Assembly: GCA_021789795.1 (NCBI GenBank)
Contig: JAJYJA010000018.1
Span: 1-22,676, forward strand
Source of the DNA: Deltaproteobacteria bacterium
GTDB lineage: Bacteria; Desulfobacterota; Desulfobulbia; Desulfobulbales; VMSU01
Reading direction: 5' to 3'
Length of the DNA: 22,676 nt
The first letter of the stretch is position 1; each line of letters starts with the position of its first letter. The translations under genes were made by a program, and so were the position numbers. Positions 8,342 through 16,317 of this stretch are shown here, piece by piece. The notes under the pieces are model-generated. The model had not been told where the DNA came from. It made no database searches and was given only the letters and a program-made list of their open reading frames with translations.

Positions 8342-9688
8342 TCATCCCCTTCTGATCTCCGCCAAGAGCTCGGCGGTCTTCTCCTCCATCAGCCGCCGGT
8401 CGCCCCGGCTCTCCACGTTTAGGCGAATCACCGGCTCGGTGTTGGACATCCGCAGGTTGAAACGGTAGGCGTCGAACTCGACGCTTAGGCCGTCGGTGTG
8501 GTCGAGCCTTCCCCCCCCGGCGAACCGGGCCTTGATCCGCGCCAGCGTAGCCTGGGGATCGGCGACCTTGGAGTTGATCTCGCCCGAGACCGGGAAGGCC
8601 CGCCTGCGCTCCGCCAGCAGGGAGGAGAGGGGGCCGTGCTCCGCGACTAGCTGGCAGACCAGGAGCCAGGGGATCATGCCCGAGTCGCAGTAGGCGAAGT
8701 CCCGGAAATAGTGGTGGGCGCTCATCTCGCCGCCATAGACCGCGTCTTCCGCCCGCATCCGTTCCTTGATGAAGGCGTGCCCGGTCTTGCTCATTACCGG
8801 CACCCCGCCCGCCTGGCGCACCAGTTCCACGGTGTTCCAGGTCAGCCGGGGGTCGTGGATGATCTTGGCCCCCGGCGCCCGCCGGAGCATGGCCTGGGCC
8901 AGCAGCCCCACCATGTAGTAGCCCTCCACGAATTCGCCCCGCTCGTCGAACAGGAAACAGCGGTCGAAGTCGCCGTCCCAGGCGATGCCGAGGTCGGCCC
9001 CCTGTTCCCTGACCGCCTGGGCGGTGAGCGCCCGGTTTTCCGGCAGCAGGGGGTTGGGCACCCCGTTGGGGAAGCGCCCGTCCGGCTCGTGGCAGAGCTT
9101 GATGAACCGGAAGGGCAGCCTCTTTTCCAGGAGGTCGAGCACCGGCCCGGCGGCGCCGTTGCCGGCGTTGACCACCAGGGTCAGGGGCTTGAGCCGGGCG
9201 GGCTCGATGTAGCCCAGCAGGTGCTCGATGTAGGCGGGCCGGGGGTCGATTTTTCGCCGCCGCCCCTTGACCTTGGCCGTGACCGGCTGTCGGGCCGCCG
9301 CCCGCCGCTCGATGTCCATGAGCCCCGAGTCGCCGCTCACCGGCCTCGCCCCCTGGCGCACCAGCTTCATGCCGTTGTAGTCCGCCGGGTTGTGGCTGGC
9401 GGTGACGATGACCCCGCCCTCGACCTCCAGGGTGGCGGCGGCAAAGTAGATCTCCTCGGTGCCGCACTGGCCGAGGTCCAGCACCTCGACCCCGGCGTCC
9501 ATCAGACCCTCGGCCAAGGCGTCGGTAAGCCCGGGCCCGGAGAGGCGGATGTCGTGGCCCACCGCCATCGCCTTGGGCTTAAGGCATCCGGCGCAGGCCT
9601 GGCCGATAAAGTAGGCCAGGTCCTCGTTCAACTCCTCGGGATAGCGGCCCCGGATGTCGTAGGCCTTGAAGCACGGCAGATTGGTCAT
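8342..9688 (-). CDS. manB: phosphomannomutase/phosphoglucomutase (CpsG type)
   Basis: A 448-residue alpha-D-phosphohexomutase interconverting hexose 6- and 1-phosphates for GDP-mannose or other surface sugars. The phosphoserine loop TASHNP is at 96-101 (Ser98). The magnesium site DGDFDR is at 238-243, the sugar loop GEMSAHHYF at 320-328, and the phosphate loop SNTEPVIRLNVE near the C-terminus. GEMSAHHYFRDFAYCDSG strongly resembles CpsG/ManB. The start at ATG 9688 matches the family N-terminus (FKAYDIRG). The open frame continues 54 codons upstream through repeat copy B, which abuts the gene 9 bases away. ATG 9688 has no evident Shine-Dalgarno sequence, so the insertion may have separated the gene from its original leader. 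Confidence 0.95.
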   Translation of the reverse strand: MTNLPCFKAYDIRGRYPEELNEDLAYFIGQACAGCLKPKAMAVGHDIRLSGPGLTDALAEGLMDAGVEVLDLGQCGTEEIYFAAATLEVEGGVIVTASHNPADYNGMKLVRQGARPVSGDSGLMDIERRAAARQPVTAKVKGRRRKIDPRPAYIEHLLGYIEPARLKPLTLVVNAGNGAAGPVLDLLEKRLPFRFIKLCHEPDGRFPNGVPNPLLPENRALTAQAVREQGADLGIAWDGDFDRCFLFDERGEFVEGYYMVGLLAQAMLRRAPGAKIIHDPRLTWNTVELVRQAGGVPVMSKTGHAFIKERMRAEDAVYGGEMSAHHYFRDFAYCDSGMIPWLLVCQLVAEHGPLSSLLAERRRAFPVSGEINSKVADPQATLARIKARFAGGGRLDHTDGLSVEFDAYRFNLRMSNTEPVIRLNVESRGDRRLMEEKTAELLAEIRRG

Positions 9689-9697
9689 ATAAAGTCT

Positions 9698-9848
9698 GAC
9701 AGTCTCGCAAAAAGGTAGCCGATGGCTAAGCAAAAGGGCCGATATACAAGGCGCGGGGTGTGTTTGGCGAGTGAGGCCATACAGATGGTATGCCGAACGA
9801 GCCAAACCGCCCCGCAACGCGGTAGATCGGTCTTTTTGCGACGCCATC
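9698..9848 (-). repeat. MITE-like 151-bp repeat, copy B (inverted relative to A and C)
   Basis: This is a complete element in the opposite orientation to copy C. It has the same length with no indels and differs at only seven positions: four in an internal 11-base block and three at its right end, which reads GACTGTC instead of GATCATC. The terminal inverted repeat TCGCAAAAAG is at both ends, and the internal hairpin is kept. It is flanked by the direct repeat AAGTCT (9692-9697 and 9849-9854). An uninterrupted frame crosses the element and joins the phosphomannomutase gene in frame. Confidence 0.92.
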
Positions 9849-9899
9849 AAGTCTCACGGAAAAAACCTTGGACAGGGACCGCGACTTGCGGTAACAGTC

Positions 9900-10250
9900 C
9901 TAAATCCGAGGCCCTGGCGGTTGGTACATCTCCTTGCCGTCGAAGAGGTTTAAACTCCCCTTGACGACCCGGTAAACCAGCCAGGCCCCGTCGGCGATCA
10001 GCACCAGGTGGCCGATTAAGATCAGGAAGGTGGCCACCCCCAGGCCGGCCCACAGCAGCCCGAACCAAAAGGTGCGGATCTGCCAGCGGAAGTGGGATTC
10101 GAGCCAGGTGCCATAAACGTCGTCCTTTTTCACGTAGTTGACGATCACCGCCGCCAGGAAGGTCACCCCGAACAGGAAGGAGAGGGCCTGCAAGGCATAG
10201 ACCACCGCGGTGATCGTCTTAAGCGATTTGAGCTCGCCTTCGTCGTTCAT
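9900..10250 (-). CDS. small DUF4870/Tic20-like membrane protein
   Basis: A 116-residue protein with three likely membrane helices, at about 11-35, 60-78 and 82-98. Between helices 1 and 2 it carries the segment WLESHFRWQIRTFWFGL, typical of a family of small inner-membrane proteins usually grouped with DUF4870. The biochemical role is unknown. The ATG at 10250 overlaps the PAP2 gene stop by four bases (ATGA), so the two genes are translationally coupled. A longer in-frame extension upstream is antisense-like, low-complexity and inside the PAP2 gene, so it was excluded. Confidence 0.8.
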   Translation of the reverse strand: MNDEGELKSLKTITAVVYALQALSFLFGVTFLAAVIVNYVKKDDVYGTWLESHFRWQIRTFWFGLLWAGLGVATFLILIGHLVLIADGAWLVYRVVKGSLNLFDGKEMYQPPGPRI

Positions 10251-10843
10251 GGGCCATCCGCGGGCCGGAGGCGGCGAGGCGTTAACCGGCCAAGCAGCCT
10301 GGACACGGCCCCATCCAGCGGCTTGAGCCGCCCTCGGGCCAGCCAGAGGGCGGTGGCGGTGACTGTCCCCACCACCAGGGAGCCCACGAGGTCGAAGGGG
10401 AAATGCACCCCGCAGAACACCCGGGCCAGCCCCCCTGTAAAACCTAGGGGAAACAACAGAATTCCCCACCACCTGGTCTCCCGGCGGCAGAGCAGGCTGC
10501 TGGCGATGGCCAGCATGAAGGTGGTGTGATCCGAGGGGAAGGAGGTCTCGGGGGCGTGGCGGATCAGCTCTCGGCCCAGGCCCTCCATGAAGGGCCGGGG
10601 GTGAAAGTAGGTCAGGGTTATCACCAGGTTGATCCCCAGGGCCAGGCTGGCGGCATAGCCGGCGTGCAGGGCGGCCCGCCGCCTTTCCGGCTCCGGGCGC
10701 AGCCACAGGTAGATCAGTACCCCGATGAAGGCGAGCGGCAGGTAACTGGCCACCAGCCTGGCCGCCCCGTCCACGGCCTGGTTTTTGCCCGCCCCGGCGT
10801 TGATGGCCAGAAAGAGCCGGTTATTTAGTTGTTCCCAATCCAT
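10247..10843 (-). CDS. PAP2-family membrane phosphatase (BcrC-like)
   Basis: A 198-residue integral membrane phosphatase of the PAP2 superfamily, probably acting on undecaprenyl diphosphate or a related lipid phosphate. Motif 2 is FPSDHT (102-107, His106). Motif 3 is RVFCGVHFPFD with Arg141, His147 and Asp151. Motif 1 retains RP (83-84), but the Lys expected seven residues before the Arg is a Thr. PSDH rather than PSGH is typical of BcrC-type undecaprenyl-diphosphatases. Several hydrophobic helices flank the motifs. The gene is coupled to the small membrane protein downstream. It diverges from the YkgJ-like gene with only 21 bases between the start codons. Confidence 0.85.
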   Translation of the reverse strand: MDWEQLNNRLFLAINAGAGKNQAVDGAARLVASYLPLAFIGVLIYLWLRPEPERRRAALHAGYAASLALGINLVITLTYFHPRPFMEGLGRELIRHAPETSFPSDHTTFMLAIASSLLCRRETRWWGILLFPLGFTGGLARVFCGVHFPFDLVGSLVVGTVTATALWLARGRLKPLDGAVSRLLGRLTPRRLRPADGP

Positions 10844-10864
10844 ACCCTTGCCGAGGAATCCACC

Positions 10865-11428
10865 ATGTCAACCTTCGCCGCCCTTGCCGATCTCTACGCC
10901 GAGATGGAGTCGGCCTACGAGCAGGTCGCCGTCCGGCTCGCCTTCTCCTGTGAGGGCTGCCCGGACAACTGTTGCGACAGCTATTTCCAGCATCACACCT
11001 ATCTGGAGTGGGCCTACCTGTGGCAGGGCCTCTCCGAACTCCCCGCCGAGCGCCAGGCCGTCTATCAGGCCCGGGCCCGGGAGGCCGTGGCCAGTTATCG
11101 GACGGCCCTGTCCCAGGGCGAGCGGCCCCAGGTGATGTGTCCGGTAAACGATCACGGCCGGTGCGGGCTCTACCGGCACCGGCTGCTGATCTGCCGCCTG
11201 CACGGGGCCCCGGCCAGCCTGACCAGCCCCAACGGCCAGCGCCGCCAGTTCCCCGGCTGTTTCCGCTGCCAGGAGTTGACCCAGGGGTTAAGCGACGTCC
11301 CCACCCTGGATCGCACTAGATTCTTTAAAACAATGGTGCGTCTTGAGCAAGAATTTCTTGGCGCCCGCAGCCGGCCTCGGGTCAAGATGACCCTGGCCGA
11401 GATGCTGCTGGAAAGGCCGCCGGGCTAG
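10865..11428 (+). CDS. YkgJ-like Cys-cluster (zinc or iron binding) protein
   Basis: A 187-residue cytoplasmic protein with nine clustered cysteines: C29, C32, C36 and C37 (CxxCxxxCC), then C92, C100 and C110, then C132 and C135. This matches the YkgJ/UPF0153 'Fe-S-cluster-containing or zinc-binding' families, whose function is not established. The ATG at 10865 has the ribosome-binding site GAGGA about 8 bases upstream. A TTG at 10829 in frame is less likely. It is the only plus-strand gene in the first 18 kb, diverging from the PAP2 gene and converging on the TolC-like gene with 8 bases between stops. Confidence 0.85.
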   Translation: MSTFAALADLYAEMESAYEQVAVRLAFSCEGCPDNCCDSYFQHHTYLEWAYLWQGLSELPAERQAVYQARAREAVASYRTALSQGERPQVMCPVNDHGRCGLYRHRLLICRLHGAPASLTSPNGQRRQFPGCFRCQELTQGLSDVPTLDRTRFFKTMVRLEQEFLGARSRPRVKMTLAEMLLERPPG

Positions 11429-11436
11429 GCAGCCGT

Positions 11437-13056
11437 TCAGGGAACAATGCCCCGGTGGGAGAGCAGCGAGCCCTCCAGGCGGTAGAGGGTGACCAGGGCC
11501 TGGCGGACGCCGACCACCGCCTGGGCCTGGGCGATCTGGCTGGTCACCAGATCCCGTTGGGCCTGGGCCACCTCCAGGGTGGTGGCGCGTCCCAGGCGGA
11601 ACTTCTCCTGTTCCAGTTCCTGGGTCTTTTGGCGCAGGGCGCAGGTGGCGGCGGCGGCCTGGGCCTGGGCCTGGGCCTGCTCCACATCGACGTAGGCCGA
11701 GCGCACGTCCACCTGCACCAGTTGCTCCATGTTGGCCAGGGCGGCGTTGGCCTGTTCAAGCGACCAGCCGGCGGCGGCGTGGCGGGCCTTGGCCTCCCGG
11801 TTGCCCAGGGGCAGGGAGAGGGTCAGGCCGCCGCCGTAGAGCTTCTGCGAGCCCTTGTTGTCTGCTTGCCCCAGGAAGGAGTCGCTGTAGTGGGAGCCGC
11901 CCAGGGAGACGAAGAGGTCGAGCTTGGGCAGGAGCCCGTTTTTGGTGGTCACCACCTCGATCTCCCGACGCTGCACCATGAGTTTGGCCTGGTTGAGATC
12001 GGGCCGCCGGGCCAGGGCCAGGGCCACGTGGCTGTCCACCTTGTCTAAGGCCAGGTCGGGCAGTTCCGGGGCGTCGGCGGGCTCGATGTCCGCCTGCCAG
12101 TCGGGATGGCCGTTGGGGTTGACCAGCCGCAGGAGGTTGAGTTTGGCCTTGGCCAGGGCGCCTTCCGCCGCCACCGTCTGCTGGTAGCGCGCCGCCTGCT
12201 CGGCCTGGGCCGCCGCCCCCTCGCTCTCCGCCAGGCCGCCCAGCTTGATCCGCTCCATCACCTCCGCCGTCTGCGCCTTGGCGATGGCCAGCGACTGCCG
12301 GTAGATGTCGAGAGCGCGGCGGGCGAGGATGAAATTCCAGTATCCCTGCTCGATCTGGGAGACCAGGGCCTCGGCCGCGCCTTGCAGCTCGTAGAGCGAC
12401 ATCTCGGTGTCCAGCCGACTCTGGCGCAGCCGGGCCAGGGTGACGTCCGGGCCCCGGCCTTGCAGCAGGGCCTGGGTGATGGTCACGTCCCAGCTGCGCT
12501 CAACCCCGTGGCGATCCTGGGCGTCCTCCAGGTCCTGCCGATCCTCGACCGCCTTGGCCTCCAGCGAGCCGCCCAGGGTGGTCAGCTGCTTGACCCCCAC
12601 CCCGGTGCGGGTCTCGTCCACCTCGCCCAACTTGCCGGCGGTGCTCAGGTCATGCGACAGGGCCGAGGCGCTGCCCTCGCCCCGGATCCGGCCGGTGGTG
12701 GCGGTGAGCAGGGGGTCGAAGGCGGCCCGCTCCACCTCCTCGTGGGCCTGGCTGAGCGAGGGCTTGAACCGTTCCACCTTGAAGGCCTGGTTGCCGGAGA
12801 GCCCATCCACGATCGCCTCTTGCAGGCTCAAGGAGAGCGGGGCGCTGGTTTTTGCCCCGGCCTCCGGGGCCTGGGCGGCCTGGGGCGACTCGACCGGTTT
12901 TTGGCTTAAGTGGGACAACAGCTCCTTCACCCTGGTCTCGCCGCTGATCGCCGGATCGGACATGGAGTTTCCGGGCAGGAGCTGCTTGACGCAGGAGGAG
13001 CAGAGCAGGGCGGTCAACAACAGCAGCCGGAACGGTGGATGGGTTGAACTTTTCAT
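11437..13056 (-). CDS. TolC-like outer-membrane efflux protein
   Basis: A 539-residue outer-membrane factor that would form the trimeric exit duct of the tripartite exporter encoded just upstream. A signal peptide with a lipobox-like end (LLCSSC, Cys22) suggests acylation, although the -3 residue is Cys rather than Leu. Two OEP repeats follow. Long Ala/Gln/Glu-rich helices, for example around residues 225-300 and 430-500, give the expected coiled-coil barrel. Its ATG overlaps the permease stop by four bases (ATGA), so synthesis is coupled to the ABC permease. Confidence 0.92.
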   Translation of the reverse strand: MKSSTHPPFRLLLLTALLCSSCVKQLLPGNSMSDPAISGETRVKELLSHLSQKPVESPQAAQAPEAGAKTSAPLSLSLQEAIVDGLSGNQAFKVERFKPSLSQAHEEVERAAFDPLLTATTGRIRGEGSASALSHDLSTAGKLGEVDETRTGVGVKQLTTLGGSLEAKAVEDRQDLEDAQDRHGVERSWDVTITQALLQGRGPDVTLARLRQSRLDTEMSLYELQGAAEALVSQIEQGYWNFILARRALDIYRQSLAIAKAQTAEVMERIKLGGLAESEGAAAQAEQAARYQQTVAAEGALAKAKLNLLRLVNPNGHPDWQADIEPADAPELPDLALDKVDSHVALALARRPDLNQAKLMVQRREIEVVTTKNGLLPKLDLFVSLGGSHYSDSFLGQADNKGSQKLYGGGLTLSLPLGNREAKARHAAAGWSLEQANAALANMEQLVQVDVRSAYVDVEQAQAQAQAAAATCALRQKTQELEQEKFRLGRATTLEVAQAQRDLVTSQIAQAQAVVGVRQALVTLYRLEGSLLSHRGIVP

Positions 13057-14264
13057 CGGTAGCCCAAGGCTTGGTTGGGATTTAGTTTGGCGGCCCGGAG
13101 GGCGGGATAGAAACCGAAGACGATCCCCACCAGGGCCGAGACCATCAGGGCCAGCATCACCCCCCGGCCCTCGACCAGCATGGTGAAGTCGGTGAACCGG
13201 CTGACCCCCCAGGCCACCGTCAGCCCCAGGCCGATCCCGCAGAGGCCGCCCAGGCTGCTGATCAGCATCGACTCCAGCAGGAACTGAACCAATATGTCCA
13301 GATGGCGGGCCCCGATGGCCTTGCGCACCCCGATCTCGCTCGCCCGTTCGGTCACGGTGAGCAGCATGATGTGCATGATCCCGATGCCGCCCACCAAGAG
13401 CGAGACGCTGGCGATCCCCCCCAGGAGCAGACTGAAGGCGCGGGTGAGGGAGGCGGCCATCTTGCCCAGCTCCGCCTGGTTTCGGAGGTGGAAGTCGTCC
13501 TCGGTCTGGGGCAGGAGGTGATGGTTGGCGCGCAGGATGGCGCTGATCCGGCCCTCGGCCCAGGAGGGATCGGTATCCGGCACCAGCTTGACATCGAGCT
13601 CGGTCAGGTAGTCCTGGCCCAGCACCTGTTTCATGGCGGTGAGCAGGGGGATGAGCACCATGTCGTTGGGGTCGAACCAGCCCTGGTCGGGCTTGGGCTT
13701 CAGCACCCCGATCACCTGGAAGTTGACGTCCTTGATCCGGATGGTCTCGCCCAGGGGATTCTGGCCCCCGAACAGCCGCCGGGCCGCGTTCGCCCCCAGC
13801 AGGGCCACCCTGGCCACATGCTCGTCCTCGAGCACCGAGAAGCCCACCCCCCGGTCCACCTCGAAGCCGCGCAGGGCGAGCCCGGTCTGGGAGGCCCCGA
13901 CGATGGTGGCGTTTAGGTTCTGGCGGAAGAACCTGACCTGGGCCCGGCCCATGACCAGCGGCGCCACCGCCTCCACCCGGGAGATGTCCTGCAGGATGGC
14001 GTCGGCGTCGGCGAGCTTGAGGGTCCTGGTGGTGTCCGCGGCCCGGGCCCCGGCCCAGTAATCGCCGCCGGGCCGTACCACCAGGAGGTTGGTGCCCAGG
14101 GCGTTCACCCGGCTGAGCACCTGGGCCTGGGTCCCGGCCCCCAGGGCCAGCATGGAGATCACCGCCCCCACCCCGATGATGATCCCCAGCATGGCGAGCA
14201 GGTTACGCAGGAGGTTGGCGGTCAGGCTCTTGACGGCGATCTTGATCAGGGTCCAGATCAGCAT
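13053..14264 (-). CDS. MacB-type ABC transporter permease (MacB_PCD plus FtsX domains)
   Basis: A 403-residue inner-membrane permease of the type VII ABC (MacB/FtsX) class. Helix 1 is at about 18-43, preceded by the amphipathic LIWTLIKIAVKSLTANLLRN. A large periplasmic MacB_PCD domain (about 44-275) follows, then three C-terminal helices of the FtsX domain with the hallmark TVTERASEIGVRKAIGA. The C-terminus KLNPNQALGYR is typical. Such proteins transmit ATPase motion mechanically to the adaptor and TolC rather than passing substrate through the membrane. It overlaps the ATPase gene by seven bases and the TolC-like gene by four. Confidence 0.94.
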   Translation of the reverse strand: MLIWTLIKIAVKSLTANLLRNLLAMLGIIIGVGAVISMLALGAGTQAQVLSRVNALGTNLLVVRPGGDYWAGARAADTTRTLKLADADAILQDISRVEAVAPLVMGRAQVRFFRQNLNATIVGASQTGLALRGFEVDRGVGFSVLEDEHVARVALLGANAARRLFGGQNPLGETIRIKDVNFQVIGVLKPKPDQGWFDPNDMVLIPLLTAMKQVLGQDYLTELDVKLVPDTDPSWAEGRISAILRANHHLLPQTEDDFHLRNQAELGKMAASLTRAFSLLLGGIASVSLLVGGIGIMHIMLLTVTERASEIGVRKAIGARHLDILVQFLLESMLISSLGGLCGIGLGLTVAWGVSRFTDFTMLVEGRGVMLALMVSALVGIVFGFYPALRAAKLNPNQALGYR

Positions 14265-14926
14265 GGCGCGTCCGCCTCCATCCGGCCGTCGCGGAGGGCG
14301 ATGGTCCGTCCGCAGGCCGCCGCCACCTGGCGGTCATGGGTGGCGACGACCAGGGTCTGGCCCCGGCGGTTGAGGACGGTGAGTAGTTCCATGAACTCCC
14401 GCCCGGATTCGGAGCCGAGCCGGCCGGTAGGCTCGTCGGCCAGGAGGAGCTCCGGCCCGGCCACCACCGCCCGGGCCAGGGCCACCCGTTGGCGCTGGCC
14501 GGCGGATAGTTGCTCGGGGTCGCGGCCCCGTTCGTCGGCTAGGCCCACCGCCTCCAGGGCCTGGATGGCGGCCTGCTTGGCGTCGCGGCGACCGGCGTAG
14601 AGCAGGGGCAACTCCACGTTCTCCAGCACCGAGACCCTGGGCAGGAGGGTGAAGGTCTCAAATACCAGGCCGAGGCGCCGGTTGCGCAGCGTGGCCCGCC
14701 GGTCGGCAGAGAGGGTGGCGACCGTCTCGCCGTTTAAGAGATACTCGCCTTCGTCCGCCGTTTCCAGCCCGCCCAGGATGCGGAGCAGGGTGGACTTGCC
14801 GCTGCCCGAGGGCCCGGTGATGGCCACCATCTCGCCTTTGGCGACCTCCATGTCCACCCCCTTGAGCGCCCAGAGAGTCTCCGAGCCCAGGCGGTAGGAC
14901 TTCCGTAGGTTGCGGACGGCGATCAT
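14258..14926 (-). CDS. MacB/LolD-type ABC transporter ATPase with altered motifs
   Basis: A 222-residue ATPase subunit for the adjacent permease. Walker A GPSGSGKST is at 38-46, Walker B LLLADEP at 160-166 with the catalytic Glu165, and the H-loop His at 197, so ATP hydrolysis is probably retained. Three usually conserved places differ. The Q-loop Gln is Glu90 (FETFTLL). The signature is LSAGQ (140-144) instead of LSGGQ. The D-loop reads GRLG, with Gly171 where Asp is usual (GNLD in LolD/MacB). The gene starts 3 bases after the adaptor stop and overlaps the permease by seven bases. Confidence 0.93.
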   Translation of the reverse strand: MIAVRNLRKSYRLGSETLWALKGVDMEVAKGEMVAITGPSGSGKSTLLRILGGLETADEGEYLLNGETVATLSADRRATLRNRRLGLVFETFTLLPRVSVLENVELPLLYAGRRDAKQAAIQALEAVGLADERGRDPEQLSAGQRQRVALARAVVAGPELLLADEPTGRLGSESGREFMELLTVLNRRGQTLVVATHDRQVAAACGRTIALRDGRMEADAPC

Positions 14927-14929
14927 CGG

Positions 14930-16300
14930 CTACTTGACATCCCGGTCAAAGCCCATCAGCCGCAGTTTGGCGCCCCGGTCAAGCCGCTTGCCGCCCTGGC
15001 CGTCCTTGCCCTGGCGGTCGGCCTGCCAGCGGCTTAAGCCGCCCTCCGGGGTCAACACCACCCGCTCGCCCACCTCCAGGCCTTTTAGAATCTCGACGAA
15101 CTCGCTGTTGCTGTCGCCGATGACCACCAACCGGCGGCTGGTGGAGCCGTCCTTTTTCTTGACCGTGACCCAGCTTAGGCCCTTCCGCCGTTCGAGCGCC
15201 GAAACCGGCACCAGCAGGCTGTCCAGCTTGTCCTTGGTGACGATGCTGACGTTGGCGGTCATCTCCGGCTTGAGCAGGTCGCGTTTGTCGTCCTTAACCT
15301 CCACCTTGACCTCGAAGGTGATCATGCTTGAGTTGTTGATCCCCCGGTTGCCCACCAGGGCCACCTCGCCATTGAACACCTGGTCGGGGTAGGCGTCCAC
15401 CCTGATTTTGGCCGGCTGGCCGGGCGCCACCTTGCCGATGTCGCTCTCGTCCACCGCCACCAGGACGTAGGTGCGGGAGAGGTCGTCCACGGTCATGATG
15501 GTGGTGCCCCCGCCCACGGTATCGATCCCGGAGGAGATGATCTGGCCGGCCTGGACGTTGCAGCTGGCCACCACCCCGTCGAGGGGCGAGAGGATCTTGG
15601 TATCGGCCAGCCGCTCCTCGGCGTCGGCCAGCCGCAGGCGGGTGGCCTCGACCTGGGCCGTGGCTTCGCTCACCTCCTGACGCCGGGCCTCGACCCGATC
15701 CTTCTTGCTGCCCACATCCCGTACCCTGGCCTGGGCGTCTTTAAGACCGGCCTGGGCGGCGGCGTTGGCGCTTTTGGCCGCCTCAAGCTCCTCCTGGCTG
15801 ATCATCTTCTTGGCGAACAGGGCCTCGGCGCGCCCCTCCTTGGCCTGCTCCTCGCTGGCCTTGGCCTGGGCCGCCTGCTCGGCGGACTTGGCCCGTTCGC
15901 CTTCGCTGACCAGGTCGCGTTCCGCCACCGTCAGGTTGAGCCGGGCCTGGGCCGCCTGGGCGCGGGCCGCGGTCAGTTCCGCCTGGGCCCGGCCCACCCC
16001 CCGCTCCTCCTGGCCGGGGTCGAGCTGGGCCAGGAGATCGCCCTTTTTCACCGCCTGGCTCATCTCCACCGGCACCTTGACCACCTCGCCGCTCGCCTTG
16101 CACTTGATGGCCACCTCCCGTTCCGGGGTCACCCGGCCCGTGGCGTCGACGAGCATCTTAAACGGCCAAATGCGGGCGATGGCAGTCTTCTCTGGCGGCG
16201 CCTCCACCTTTTTGACGCTGGCGTCGTTCTTGAAGATCTTCCACAGCAGCCCGAGCACGATCAGTATGATGAGGATGACAACGGCAATTCGTTTGTTCAT
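14930..16300 (-). CDS. MacA/HlyD-type periplasmic adaptor subunit
   Basis: A 456-residue membrane-fusion protein linking the ABC permease to the TolC-like duct. It has an N-terminal membrane anchor (residues 5-20), a first lipoyl half (about 62-95), a long Ala/Glu/Gln-rich coiled-coil hairpin (about 98-235), a second lipoyl half beginning SPLDGVV (238-244), a beta-barrel domain with DLLKPEMTANVSIV, and a membrane-proximal tail rich in basic residues. ATG 16300 was chosen because it starts the anchor. An in-frame extension upstream lies inside the transporter gene. No obvious Shine-Dalgarno sequence precedes it. It is followed after 3 bases by the ATPase gene. Confidence 0.93.
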   Translation of the reverse strand: MNKRIAVVILIILIVLGLLWKIFKNDASVKKVEAPPEKTAIARIWPFKMLVDATGRVTPEREVAIKCKASGEVVKVPVEMSQAVKKGDLLAQLDPGQEERGVGRAQAELTAARAQAAQARLNLTVAERDLVSEGERAKSAEQAAQAKASEEQAKEGRAEALFAKKMISQEELEAAKSANAAAQAGLKDAQARVRDVGSKKDRVEARRQEVSEATAQVEATRLRLADAEERLADTKILSPLDGVVASCNVQAGQIISSGIDTVGGGTTIMTVDDLSRTYVLVAVDESDIGKVAPGQPAKIRVDAYPDQVFNGEVALVGNRGINNSSMITFEVKVEVKDDKRDLLKPEMTANVSIVTKDKLDSLLVPVSALERRKGLSWVTVKKKDGSTSRRLVVIGDSNSEFVEILKGLEVGERVVLTPEGGLSRWQADRQGKDGQGGKRLDRGAKLRLMGFDRDVK

Positions 16301-16317
16301 TGACAAAAAATACCAGG

